Source: JAFNAG01 sp963739235
GTDB taxonomy: Bacteria > Acidobacteriota > UBA6911
Assembly: GCA_963739235.1 (NCBI GenBank)
Contig: CAVTZY010000032.1
Location: 1 to 64,000 of the forward strand
Length of the DNA stretch: 64,000 nt
Direction of reading: 5' to 3'
The position numbers and the translations under genes are program-made. This document shows, in pieces, positions 47,591-56,721 of this stretch. The notes under the pieces were generated by a model. The model was not told the DNA's origin, did not search any database, and was given only the letters and a program-made list of their open reading frames with translations. Position 1 is the stretch's first letter; each line of letters starts with the position of its first letter.

Positions 47591-50460
47591 ATGAAAACTG
47601 TGCGTATTCCAGGTTTGGTTCTCATACTTTCGCTATGCCTGCCGGCGGTATCCCTGCAACGGCCAGACTCGCAGAATACTTCCCGTGCCGAGGCGGGCTA
47701 CCGGCTCATCGATCCCGATATGACATGGGTGGCGGAAACACTGGGCAGGCTCTCGCTGCATGACAAGGTCGCCCAACTCATCCAGGTTCGGGCTGCGGGT
47801 AGATTCATCAACCGTGAGAGTTCCCAATTCCAGGAACTCGCAGATGCGGTGCGCCGCAACCACGTCGGCGGTGTCACCTTGTTTGCGGGCAACGTTTACG
47901 AATCGGCGCTGCTGCTAAACGATCTGCAGAAGATGTCGAACCTGCCGCTTTTTGTGGCGGCCGATTTTGAACGCGGAGCTTCTTTCCGCATCACGGACAT
48001 CACGTCGTTCCCATGGAGCATGGCCATCGGCGCCACCGGTTCCGAAGAGCTAGCATACCAGGAAGGCGCTATTACAGCCCGGGAGGCTCGTGCCCTGGGA
48101 GTGCATTGGATCTTTGCCCCGGTCATGGATGTCAACAACAATCCCGACAACCCGGTCATCAACATCAGGTCTTACGGCGAAGATCCGCAGCTGGTCGCGC
48201 GACTGGGCGCCGCCTTCATTCGCGGTGCGCGCGAAAACGGCGTGCTGACCACAGCCAAGCACTTTCCCGGCCACGGGGATACCGCCACGGACACGCACAT
48301 CGGCCTTGCGGTAATTCCATCGGATATGGCGCGCCTGGAATCCGTCGAACTGGTGCCATTTCGCAGTGCGGTAGCCGCAGGTGTCGATGCCATTATGACG
48401 GCACACATCGCCATTCCCCAGGTGACCGGGGAACCGGACATCCCCGCGACGCTGTCACCCAAAATCCTGACCGACCTTCTGCGCGGCCGGCTGCAGTTTC
48501 AAGGATTGGTGGTTACCGATGCCCTCGAAATGGGAGGGATCACCAACCACTATTGGTCGGGATTGGCCTGCATCCGGGCGTTACAGGCTGGAGCAGACAT
48601 GTTGTTGCTGCCCCAGGATACCGATGTGGCGATCAACGAGGTGGTGCGGGCCGTGGAGAGAGGCGACATCACCACCGGACGGATCGATGAATCCGTAGCC
48701 AGGATCCTGGCATTCAAGACCAGGCTGGGACTGCACCGGGAAAGGCTTACGCGCATCGAACACATCCAGGATCGGGTTGCAGCTCCGGAGAGTCAAAAAC
48801 TTGCCCAGGAGATGGCCGACCGTTCGATTACGCTCCTCAAAGATGAAACGCATCTGTTTCCGATCAATCCGCTGAATCCGCCCAAGATATTCAGCCTGGT
48901 GCTGAGCGCGGACACGGATTCCAGTCCGGCAGCACTCTTCCAATCTGAGCTGCGTCGGCGTTTCCTTACGGCGCGTACGGAAGCGGTTGATCCGAGAATT
49001 CCCGAGGATCTGGCCGACAGAATCGTGCGCAACGCGGCCGAGGCCGATGTAATCGTGTGCGCCACGCTGGTGCGTCTCTCGTCAGGCAAAGGGAATATTG
49101 CCCTGCCCGAGAGCGAGCATTCCCTCCTCGACAAAATCATGGCCGCTCACAAGCCGGTCATCTGGATCGCATTTGGCAATCCCTATCTGTTGCGGCTCTA
49201 TCCCCAGACCCCCGCCTACCTGTGCACCTTCAGCTATGCGGACGTATCCTATATTGCTGCAGCAAAGGCTCTCGCCGGCGAGATCGCGATCGCCGGGAGG
49301 TCGCCGGTATCTATTCCCGGCTATTTCCAGGTGGGCGATGGCCTCCAGGTGCCGAAGCTCGACATGACCTTGAGGCCGCCTGCAGCAAACTCCGACCTGG
49401 CGCCGGGTGCATTCGATGAAACCAGGCAGTTGCTCACATCCTATGTAAGCGCTGGCGCTTTTCCCGGGGCGGCGCTCGCCGTGGGATATCGCGGTGCGTT
49501 GGTCCTGGATGCCTCCGCCGGCAGACTCGATTACAGTCCCTCTTCCGCCGGGATTACGGGAGATACGATTTATGATCTGGCCTCCGTGTCCAAGGTGGTT
49601 GGCACAACCTCCGCTGCCATGATGCTGGTGGAATCGGGCCGGCTGCTGCTCGATGCGCCGGTGCAGGACTACATTCCCGAGTTTCAGGGAGCCAATAAGG
49701 AAAAGGCGCGTGTCATGCATCTGTTGCAGCACTCCGCAGGGCTGCCGGCCTGGCTGCCGATCTACAAAGAAGTCCGGGGGTATGAGGAATTCATGAAAAG
49801 AGTGTACGCGGTGCCCCTGGAAGCCTCACCTGGAACACGAACACTTTATAGCGACTTCAGCATGATCCTGCTCGGCGAAATCGTGGTGCGGCCTGCGGCC
49901 ACCCGCTGGATCAATTTCTCTCCGAACGATTGTTTGGCCCGTTGGGCTTGAAATCCACTCTCTATCGGCCGCCGAAGGAAATGCTGGAGCGCATCGCACC
50001 CACAGAAAATGACCCCTGGCGCCAGCGCGTCGTTCGCGGTGAAGTCCACGACGAAAACGCCTACGCCATGGGTGGGGTCGCCGGACACGCGGGTCTATTC
50101 AGCACGTCGCATGACCTGGCAGTGTTCGCACAGATGCTGCTGAACCGGGGGATGTACGATCACCGCCGCTATTTCAGGCCCGAAACTTTGGAGCGGTTTA
50201 CCAGCGCGCCGACTGCCGGCAGTGAATCGCTCGGCTGGCAGAAGCCCTCAGCATCGAGCTGGATCGGCCGGGCTTTCTCACCGGCGGCATTCGGCCACAC
50301 CGGTTTTACCGGAACCTCAATTTGGATCGATCCTCAACGGCAGCTGTTCATTGTGCTGCTGACCAATCGCGTCCACCCAAGCCGCGAGAACACAAAGATC
50401 AACGAAGCCCGGCAGAAGCTCACCGAATCGATTCTGCGTGCCCTGGGGATCCGCCCCTAG
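47591..50460 (+). CDS. GH3 beta-N-acetylhexosaminidase fused to serine hydrolase (one frameshift)
   Basis: A roughly 956-residue exported fusion. A signal peptide (ending about VSLQ) precedes a NagZ-type GH3 domain: KHFPGHGDTATDTHIGL and GLVVTDALEMGGI with the nucleophile Asp. After a C-terminal GH3 part comes a class C beta-lactamase-like domain: SVSKVVGTTSAA (Ser-x-x-Lys), YSD in the Tyr-x-Asn position, and GHTGFTGTS. A -1 shift near 49893 separates the last 180 residues. Together the domains could remove GlcNAc and act on stem peptides, as in muropeptide recycling outside the cytoplasm. The start at 47591 gives the signal peptide. Confidence 0.85.
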
Positions 50461-51008
50461 GCCAGATCTTCGGCCAGGGCGGCTCTCTGATCTGCGCTGA
50501 GCCGGGTTTCGGCTTCGATTCCCGGTAGATCTGTACCGATGGCCACAGGAACGGCCCTGCGGACGGGAAATTTGAGATACTGGACGGAAGACAGGCGCTC
50601 CTGGCCAACCTGGGCGGGGTCATAGGTAGGTCGAATTTTCGTGCCATCGCTGAGCAGGGCGTAGACGTGCCCGGTGAGCCCGAACCACTGCCGCAACTTC
50701 TGCGCCCGCTGGACCGGGTCGTCGATCTCGATCATCAGCGTGCATCCAAGCTCGCCTGGGCCACCGATCAGCTGGTTGTAAGTTTCGAGCTCATGCAGGA
50801 TATCTTTCTCCCGCACAATTTTCTCCACACGTATCATTTCCTGCACCTGATAGCGGACCGTGAGCGCATTTTCGAAGAGAAAAGTGAGGCAATCTCCCAC
50901 GTGGATCCGGCGCCGTGCTTTGGCGGCGAACACGCGCTCGCGGAGTTCAGCCCGCAGATCCTCATAGGTTTGATAGTCGACGATTGCGCTGCGCGGGATG
51001 GTTTTCAT
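50457..51008 (-). CDS. DUF3501 family protein
   Basis: A 183-residue soluble protein of the DUF3501 family: YEDLRAELRERVFAAKARRRIHVGDCLTFLFEN, YQVQEMIRVEKI, ELETYNQLIGGPGELGCTLMIEI and a C-terminal SSVQYLKFPV. The function is unknown. The ATG at 51008 starts the family-conserved region; a longer open frame upstream overlaps the Fe-S gene. It lies 20 bases after the CCG-domain Fe-S gene and is the last gene of the fur-rbr operon. Confidence 0.88.
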   Translation of the reverse strand: MKTIPRSAIVDYQTYEDLRAELRERVFAAKARRRIHVGDCLTFLFENALTVRYQVQEMIRVEKIVREKDILHELETYNQLIGGPGELGCTLMIEIDDPVQRAQKLRQWFGLTGHVYALLSDGTKIRPTYDPAQVGQERLSSVQYLKFPVRRAVPVAIGTDLPGIEAETRLSADQRAALAEDLA

Positions 51009-51027
51009 GATACGACCCCGATTCCGT

Positions 51028-52371
51028 TCATTCGATCTTGTTGGCGAACCCGTCCTCACGGTACGCGCGCGCCAGGATGGACATAGGGTGAAGCGGCTTG
51101 ACTCCGGTATGTTGCTGGAATTGCAGGGCTGCCAGCGGGCACTCGGAGGACCAGAGGGCGGCGCCAACCTCTTTCATCGCCTCAAACGCCTTGCGGCCGA
51201 TGCGCTTCGATGGCTCGAATCCTTCGACGGTCATCGCGAAGGTACCGTCGTGCCCGCAGCACTCCTGCACCAAGACGGGTTGGACTCCAGGGATCTTCTT
51301 TAACAGATCCCGCCCGCGGAAACCAATGGCTTGGGCACGCAGATGGCAGGGGGCATGACAGGCCACACGCCCGCCAGGTGTGCTCTTGAAGTCGGCGTTG
51401 AATCGGCCCTCGTTGCGGATTGACCAGAGAAACTCACTAGGGTCCATAATGCCCGCCGCAACTTCGACCGCGGCCGCACGATCCTCGGCTGCGACCAACT
51501 GCGGATACTCACGGCGGAACATCATCGCGCACGTAGGATTGATTACGATCACCTTGGCACCCCTGGCCACGAATGGAAGGAGAATGTGCAGATTGCGTTT
51601 GGCCTGCACCTGTACCGACTTGAGATCGCCTTTTTCCCACGCCGGCATGCCACAACAACAAAAGCCGGTGACACACTTGATGTCGACCTGGTTTTTCTCA
51701 AAAACCTCGAGAGTATCCCGTCCGATCTCCGGCGCGTTGTGCTCCACAAAACATGTCGGGAAAAGCACGGTTTCGCAGGAGGCCTGCCGCACGATCCTGC
51801 CGGTCTTCTCCGCCCAGGCCTCAAAGTTTTGGCGCGCGAATGCCGGCAAAAGCTTGTGCCGGTGCACGCCCAGCACCTTCTCCATCAACCACCTGAGCGG
51901 TTTCATCCGGTTGGCCAGATTGGCCAGCCCGAAGCTGGCCCGCGCCATCTTGCCGGCGCTGTCAGGATCGGCGAGCAGACGGTCGCGCAGCGGCACACCA
52001 CGCCGGCCTGCGCGCACGGCCCGGTAACGATGGACGAGCTTGGGGAAATCAACCTGGTATTCATGCCCGTCGCGCGGCGTGTACGGGCAGTTCACTTCAC
52101 AAAGCTTGCACTGAAAGCAGGTGTCGAGGATCCTCTCGGTTTCCGCGCTCGTGATCTTGGCGACGTCGCCATTTTTGGGACCGTCGATCAGGCGGAACAG
52201 ATCCGGGAAAGTGTCGCAATATTTGAAACAGAGTCTGCAGCCGTGGCACAACTCGAAAATGCGCGCAATTTCCCCGGAGAGACCTTCCGGGTCCCAGTAT
52301 TTCTCCTCGAGAGGGTCGTACGATAATCCCCCGGTCGGTGTATAGGAGATGTTCTTCCCGCTTGCGCCCAT
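51028..52371 (-). CDS. CCG-domain iron-sulfur protein (GlpC/HdrD-like)
   Basis: A 447-residue redox protein. Two ferredoxin-type clusters lie near the N-terminus (CHGCRLCFKYC and CFQCKLCEVNCPY), then two cysteine-rich CCG domains: FCCCGMPAWEKGD with the preceding PTCFVEHNAP, and CHAPCHLRAQ with ECCGHDGTF. Such domains bind noncubane [4Fe-4S] clusters in heterodisulfide reductases and related oxidoreductases. No catalytic flavin partner is nearby. It is in a tight operon nine bases after rubrerythrin, so it may pass electrons to or from it; that is inference. Confidence 0.87.
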   Translation of the reverse strand: MGASGKNISYTPTGGLSYDPLEEKYWDPEGLSGEIARIFELCHGCRLCFKYCDTFPDLFRLIDGPKNGDVAKITSAETERILDTCFQCKLCEVNCPYTPRDGHEYQVDFPKLVHRYRAVRAGRRGVPLRDRLLADPDSAGKMARASFGLANLANRMKPLRWLMEKVLGVHRHKLLPAFARQNFEAWAEKTGRIVRQASCETVLFPTCFVEHNAPEIGRDTLEVFEKNQVDIKCVTGFCCCGMPAWEKGDLKSVQVQAKRNLHILLPFVARGAKVIVINPTCAMMFRREYPQLVAAEDRAAAVEVAAGIMDPSEFLWSIRNEGRFNADFKSTPGGRVACHAPCHLRAQAIGFRGRDLLKKIPGVQPVLVQECCGHDGTFAMTVEGFEPSKRIGRKAFEAMKEVGAALWSSECPLAALQFQQHTGVKPLHPMSILARAYREDGFANKIE

Positions 52372-52380
52372 AGGATCGCC

Positions 52381-52800
52381 CTAGCTGATCGACTTCAGCA
52401 TCTGAGTGAAGCGGCCGGCATGGGATTTCTCGGCCTTGGCAAGGGTCTCGAACCAGTCGGCGATTTCAGCGAATCCCTCTTCCCGAGCGGTTTTAGCCAT
52501 TCCCGGGTACATGTCGGTATACTCGTGGGTTTCCCCTGCAATCGCTGCTTTGAGATTATCCTCGGTAGGTCCCATGGGCAGGCCTGTGGCCGGATCGCCT
52601 ACTTTCTTCAAGTAATCGAGATGCCCGTGCGCATGTCCGGTTTCTCCCTCGGCGGTCTCACGAAAGTTCCCGGCCACCTCAGGGTAACCTTCCACATCGG
52701 CGACCTTGGCGAAATAGAGATAGCGACGGTTCGCCTGGGACTCTCCGGCGAACGCACCCTTGAGATTCTCATGAGTTCTCGAGCCTTTTAACTGAGCCAT
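52381..52800 (-). CDS. rbr: Rubrerythrin (erythrin domain only)
   Basis: A 139-residue ferritin-like di-iron protein that reduces hydrogen peroxide. GAFAGESQANRRYLYFA, FRETAEGETGHAHGHLDYL and IAGETHEYTDMYPGMA supply the Glu and His ligands of the di-iron site. The usual C-terminal rubredoxin domain is missing, so it needs an outside electron donor; the adjacent Fe-S protein is a good candidate. The fur gene ends 55 bases upstream. Confidence 0.93.
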   Translation of the reverse strand: MAQLKGSRTHENLKGAFAGESQANRRYLYFAKVADVEGYPEVAGNFRETAEGETGHAHGHLDYLKKVGDPATGLPMGPTEDNLKAAIAGETHEYTDMYPGMAKTAREEGFAEIADWFETLAKAEKSHAGRFTQMLKSIS

Positions 52801-52855
52801 TTTTTCTCCTTGGAATTCAAACCCGGGCTCCAGACGCCGAGGATTGAATCAGAAA

Positions 52856-53365
52856 TTATTTTGTTTTTGCTTGCCTACCGGTCGTCCGGCGGCAACGCGC
52901 ACAAATTCCGATCACGCGAATGTCGAAAGCTTCGGGAGTAAACTGCGCCAGGCCCCGCGGCAGTTTCATCCGTGTGAGCGATTCCTCCTCCAGATCCGTG
53001 ATGCAGCCGCAAATTCGACAAACCAGGTGCTGATGATGAGTCAGCTTTGCGTCGAATCGCCCGACACCGTCCTGACTGCTCACCCGGCGAACAAATCCTT
53101 CGCGCTCAAGGGATTCGAGAATTCTATAGACCGTCGCCCGCGATAATCCCCTCATGCCGACGCGCAGGTTGGCATACAGCGAATCCACGCTCGGGTGAGT
53201 GGGGTCACCTGCCAGAGCGCGATAGACGGCCAGCCGTTGGACGGTAACCCGCAACCGGCGGCGGCGGCACTCTTCCTCAAACCAAGCGCACCATTGACGC
53301 GCTGCTTGCGGCATCCGCGATGCCCTCACCCCCTGCTGAATCACCTTATCAGTATTCATTATCAT
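52856..53365 (-). CDS. Fur/PerR family metal-dependent repressor
   Basis: A 169-residue repressor. A winged helix (RLRVTVQRLAVYRALAGDPTHPSVDSLYANLR, ATVYRILESLEREG) is followed by a dimer domain with HHQHLVCRICG and ICARC (structural zinc) ahead of a basic tail. The pairing with rubrerythrin and the missing Fur-typical ferric genes suggest a PerR-like peroxide sensor, but the key regulatory-site residues cannot be assigned with certainty. Starts at 53365 or 53359. A palindrome overlapping its -10 box suggests autorepression. Confidence 0.85.
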   Translation of the reverse strand: MIMNTDKVIQQGVRASRMPQAARQWCAWFEEECRRRRLRVTVQRLAVYRALAGDPTHPSVDSLYANLRVGMRGLSRATVYRILESLEREGFVRRVSSQDGVGRFDAKLTHHQHLVCRICGCITDLEEESLTRMKLPRGLAQFTPEAFDIRVIGICARCRRTTGRQAKTK

Positions 53366-53401
53366 TTAGGAAATAATATCATCTGAGTATATCTAGATCA
53401 A
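53357..53401 (-). promoter_or_regulatory. Promoter and putative Fur/PerR box of the rubrerythrin operon
   Basis: On the minus strand TTGATC (53396-53401) and TATTAT (53373-53378) are 17 bases apart. An imperfect palindrome of the TTATTTCCTAAATGA kind (about 53360-53377) overlaps the -10 box and start region, matching five of seven half-site positions, which would suit autoregulation by the Fur-family protein. Confidence 0.55.
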
Positions 53402-53610
53402 GCAGGCATAATCGGGCACGCGGAGCCGAAGAAGTTCTGGTTACAAAAAGTACGAATTTGTGCCGTTCGTGGCTGGTTATTGATCGCAAGCTAACCGGCG
53501 TCGCGTCTGCATCGCAGACCCGAATTCACCCGGGACTGGCCTATTTGAAAGCGGTTATGTTAAGATGGGTCCGCATCGTGCTCGACAAATTTGCAGAGTA
53601 AGGAGAAGAA

Positions 53611-53952
53611 ATGAAAGCTGCGATCAAGTTGGCACTGATTTTGGTCATAGTACTTTCCCTCTCGTTCTTGTATGCCTCCGCTCCGGCGGATAAGGTGAAA
53701 GGCAAAGAACTCTACGCCAAGAGCTGTGTCTCATGCCATGCCGAAACGGGCGTGGCCAAACCGGCAATAGAAAAGATGTTTAGCGTTACCATGCGGCCCC
53801 TTGGCTCCAAGGAAGTGCAGGGCAAGACGGACGCGGAGCTGGCAAAAAACATGCTGCAGCCCACCGGCAAGATGAAACCGGTCAAGCTCAGCGAAGCTGA
53901 GGCCGCCGACATCGTGGCATACCTCCGCACTCTCACGCCGCCCAAAAAGTAG
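53611..53952 (+). CDS. Exported c-type cytochrome
   Basis: A 113-residue monoheme cytochrome. The signal peptide ends near LYASA, heme binding is at SCVSCHAETG (CxxCH), and the C-terminal GKMKPVKLSE holds the likely axial Met. The last helix (AEAADIVAYLRTL) is typical of class I cytochrome c. It would carry electrons in the periplasm. AAGGAGAAGAA precedes the start. Confidence 0.9.
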   Translation: MKAAIKLALILVIVLSLSFLYASAPADKVKGKELYAKSCVSCHAETGVAKPAIEKMFSVTMRPLGSKEVQGKTDAELAKNMLQPTGKMKPVKLSEAEAADIVAYLRTLTPPKK

Positions 53953-54114
53953 CCGCCGTTCCCGCGAAACCGGCGAAGTCGCTTTGAACCGCCAGGGCTG
54001 TGCGGTAACTTGCTGCGTGCAGGTCGTGAAAGGCATGGCTATAAGGCGCACAAACATGCACAACCTGTTTGTGTGCCTTACGGCTGAGTTCTCCCGGTAA
54101 ATAGTGATTGGTTT

Positions 54115-54750
54115 TTAGAGGGGACGCACGTCGGAGGCGTCAATCTCGACTGCTACCGCCTGGCGAATGAGATCGACCTGGATGACAAAGCGGAACCGCC
54201 CTTTCTTCTGCGCCAGCTTCCCCTGGATCCCCTTGAGCGGACCTGCGATTACTTCCACGCGCCGGCCAATCGTCATGTAAGGATACGGGTCAACGGCGAG
54301 CTTCGCTTCCAGAAACTTTCTGACGCCTTCGATCTGTTCTTGCGGGATGGGGACGGTTTGCCCATTAAAGCCGACAAAACGAACCGCTCCGGGCATGTTC
54401 AGGATCCGGTAGCGATTGGCGGGAGAATCGACCTGGCGCACAAAAAGGTAACCCGGAAATAGCGGCAGCCAAACCTTCTTCTTTCTGTCCTTCCAACGGC
54501 TGAGGACTTCCCGCATGGGGAGGAATACTTCGATCGAACGGTCCACGAGCTCGCTCATCAGTTTTTTTTCGAATCGGCTGCGCGTGTAAAGCGCGTACCA
54601 GGCCGAATCCCCTTCGGTGGAAGGGAGGACGAAAGGCAATTCCAACTCGACGTTGGGTATCTCGATGAGCTGCCCTTCGGCGTGTTCTTCACCTATAGAC
54701 TGGGATTGACGTACAGCTACTTCCTTGTCATCCATTCCGCCGGCTTCCAT
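54115..54750 (-). CDS. NusG-paralog transcription antiterminator
   Basis: A 211-residue NusG-family protein. After a 45-residue acidic leader comes an NGN domain (SAWYALYTRSRFEKKLMSEL, WLPLFPGYLFVR) and a KOW domain (TIGRRVEVIAGPLKGIQGKLAQKKG). Such paralogs (UpxY/RfaH/LoaP-like) usually sit next to capsule or other long operons they control; here no such operon is adjacent. A fold-back repeat (54860-54940) lies upstream. Confidence 0.82.
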   Translation of the reverse strand: MEAGGMDDKEVAVRQSQSIGEEHAEGQLIEIPNVELELPFVLPSTEGDSAWYALYTRSRFEKKLMSELVDRSIEVFLPMREVLSRWKDRKKKVWLPLFPGYLFVRQVDSPANRYRILNMPGAVRFVGFNGQTVPIPQEQIEGVRKFLEAKLAVDPYPYMTIGRRVEVIAGPLKGIQGKLAQKKGRFRFVIQVDLIRQAVAVEIDASDVRPL

Positions 54751-54859
54751 GTTTGTTAGCTTGAGCCTGGGATCTCCGGGATTACTTCATCCCGTGGCCC
54801 GTACCCGTATGCGATTATGATGACACGCTTCGGCGCTGTCAAGACCAGGGAGGGGATTG

Positions 54860-54940
54860 AGGATTGACGAATGACGAATTGCGTGGGGGCTTAAAAGAGG
54901 GTAGATGTTCCAGCGCGTCATTCGTCATTCGTCATTCTTC
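54860..54940. repeat. Fold-back repeat upstream of the NusG-like gene
   Basis: GATTGACGAATGACGAATT-type words at about 54860-54882 face GCGTCATTCGTCATTCGTCATTC at 54913-54937. Same word family as 31754-31859. Confidence 0.5.
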
Positions 54941-55000
54941 CCCAAATCGTGGCATACTCCGTTGGGAAGTGAGAAGCCCTTAGAGGGTACAAGTTGAACC

Positions 55001-55978
55001 ATGGCCCCAGAGAAGATAAGAGACGCATCCGATCCAGCAGCCATCGATGAGGCTGCGGCCATCATCCGCCAGGGCGGGCTGGTCGCATTTCCAACCGAGA
55101 CCGTTTATGGTCTTGGTGCCGATGCGTGCAATCCCCTGGCAGTGGCACGCATCTTTGAGGTCAAGAATCGTCCACGCATCGATCCCATTATCGTCCATGT
55201 GGCCGATGTATCTACGGCCCCGCTCTATGGCCGGTTCCCGGACGAGGCCGCGGCGCTCATGAGCCGATTCTGGCCGGGTCCGCTGACGCTGGTGGTTAGC
55301 AAGACCGATCTGATTCCGCCCATCGTAACCGCCGGGCTGGATACGGTCGCCATCCGCATGCCGGCCCATCCCGCAGCTTTGGCCTTGATTCGTGCCACCG
55401 GCCGGGCCTTGGCCGCACCGAGCGCCAACGTCTTCGGCTATGTCAGCCCTACGGAAGTGCGCCATCTTGCCGGGCAAATCTCCGACCGCATTGAGATGAT
55501 CCTTGACGGCGGCAAATGCGCGGTGGGCGTGGAATCGACCGTTCTGTCGCTGGCCGGCCCCTGTCCGCGCATCCTCAGGGCCGGAGGCATCACCCTGGAA
55601 GCGCTCAAGGAAGTTTTGGGAAAAGTTGAATGGTCCACAGACGTGCACAACTTACCTGAGTCGCCCGGCCAGCTTAGTCGCCACTATGCCACGCGCACAC
55701 CATTGGAGATCCTCGATGAAGGCGACCGGAGAACCGCGCCTTCCCCCGGCGAGCGCGTCGGACTGCTTTCATTGGTCGTGCCACAGAACACAGAAATGTA
55801 TGCGGCAGTGGAGGTTTTGTCGCCGTCCGGGAGCATGCGCGAAGCAGCTGCGAATCTTTTTGCGGCTCTCTACCGGCTGGACAGCCTGAATCTGGACCGT
55901 CTGGTGGCACTCGCCGTACCGGAACAAGGTCTGGGCGTAGCCATCATGGATCGGCTGCGCCGATGCTCTGCCAGATAG
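55001..55978 (+). CDS. Threonylcarbamoyl-AMP synthase (Sua5 type)
   Basis: A 325-residue enzyme making threonylcarbamoyl-AMP from Thr, bicarbonate and ATP for tRNA t6A37. The YrdC core has AFPTETVYGLGADA, VKNRPRIDPIIVHV and ALAAPSANVFGYVSPT; a C-terminal Sua5 domain (HYATRTPLEIL onward) makes it the long Sua5 form rather than TsaC. The start ATG at 55001 is the only good one. Essential in most bacteria. Confidence 0.93.
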   Translation: MAPEKIRDASDPAAIDEAAAIIRQGGLVAFPTETVYGLGADACNPLAVARIFEVKNRPRIDPIIVHVADVSTAPLYGRFPDEAAALMSRFWPGPLTLVVSKTDLIPPIVTAGLDTVAIRMPAHPAALALIRATGRALAAPSANVFGYVSPTEVRHLAGQISDRIEMILDGGKCAVGVESTVLSLAGPCPRILRAGGITLEALKEVLGKVEWSTDVHNLPESPGQLSRHYATRTPLEILDEGDRRTAPSPGERVGLLSLVVPQNTEMYAAVEVLSPSGSMREAAANLFAALYRLDSLNLDRLVALAVPEQGLGVAIMDRLRRCSAR

Positions 55979-56081
55979 CGGCCGGGCGAAAATACAGTAT
56001 TTCAAAAGATCACTGTGGCCAATTCCTACGATTCGTGATCTCGTGTTAAAGTAACAGGAGTGCAGGGAGGGGGAAGCGATC

Positions 56082-56561
56082 GTGCTGAATTATAGCGAGA
56101 TCATACCCGGCCGGCTCTGGGTCGGCGCTTACGTGTGCAAAGATGAAGTACCCGAATTGAAGCAGATCGGAATCACGACCGTCTTCAGCATGCAAACGGA
56201 TGAGGATCTGCGGCACTACGGCATCTCGCCCGAGGCGCTCGCCCGCGCTTACTCGAGCGCTGGCATCGAGTTCCAAAGGCAGCCCACGCCGGATTTCGAC
56301 TGGGAGGCACTGTCACGCAACCTGCCGGAGGCTGTTGCACGGATCGAAACTGCTTTGGCTGATCCCGGAATCAGGCTCTACCTGCATTGTACGGCTGGAG
56401 CCATCCGCTCGGCCACAGCGGCAGCAGCATATCTCATCAGATCACGTGGAATTTCGGCGTCCGAAGCGTACGCCTTTTTGACGTCGCGGCGAAACTGCAA
56501 TCCTACGCTCGACATACTCGAGAGTTACGAGATTGCCCTCTCGAGCGCATCCCATGAGTGA
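56082..56561 (+). CDS. Dual-specificity phosphatase-like protein
   Basis: A 159-residue protein with the CX5R phosphatase loop HCTAGAIRS and a general-acid-loop Asp in PTPDFDWEAL. It begins IIPGRLWVGAYVCKDEVPELKQIGITTVFSMQTDEDL, like laforin and DSP family members. It could remove phosphate from Ser/Thr/Tyr or from carbohydrate, as laforin does. Start is GTG at 56082 (ribosome-binding site GGAGGGGG). No partner kinase is nearby. Confidence 0.8.
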   Translation: MLNYSEIIPGRLWVGAYVCKDEVPELKQIGITTVFSMQTDEDLRHYGISPEALARAYSSAGIEFQRQPTPDFDWEALSRNLPEAVARIETALADPGIRLYLHCTAGAIRSATAAAAYLIRSRGISASEAYAFLTSRRNCNPTLDILESYEIALSSASHE

Positions 56562-56721
56562 GCGTAGAGGCAACTTCGAGAGGATCCGGCAATCAAGGCA
56601 TGGTTTGCCCGTCTGCCTGAGTTGAGAGAATCAGGGGACGGGACGGCAGGTTTCTTCCCCTGAATACTCTTCCCTCAGATCCAGGATCACGAACGAAGGG
56701 AGCCTCGAGCTAAAGGAGACA

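Noticed and set aside
56575..56721. A manganese riboswitch upstream of terC (and one upstream of mntH at 9640-9818)
   Set aside because: The conserved loops of the yybP-ykoY class are not visible in either leader by eye; a covariance search would settle it.
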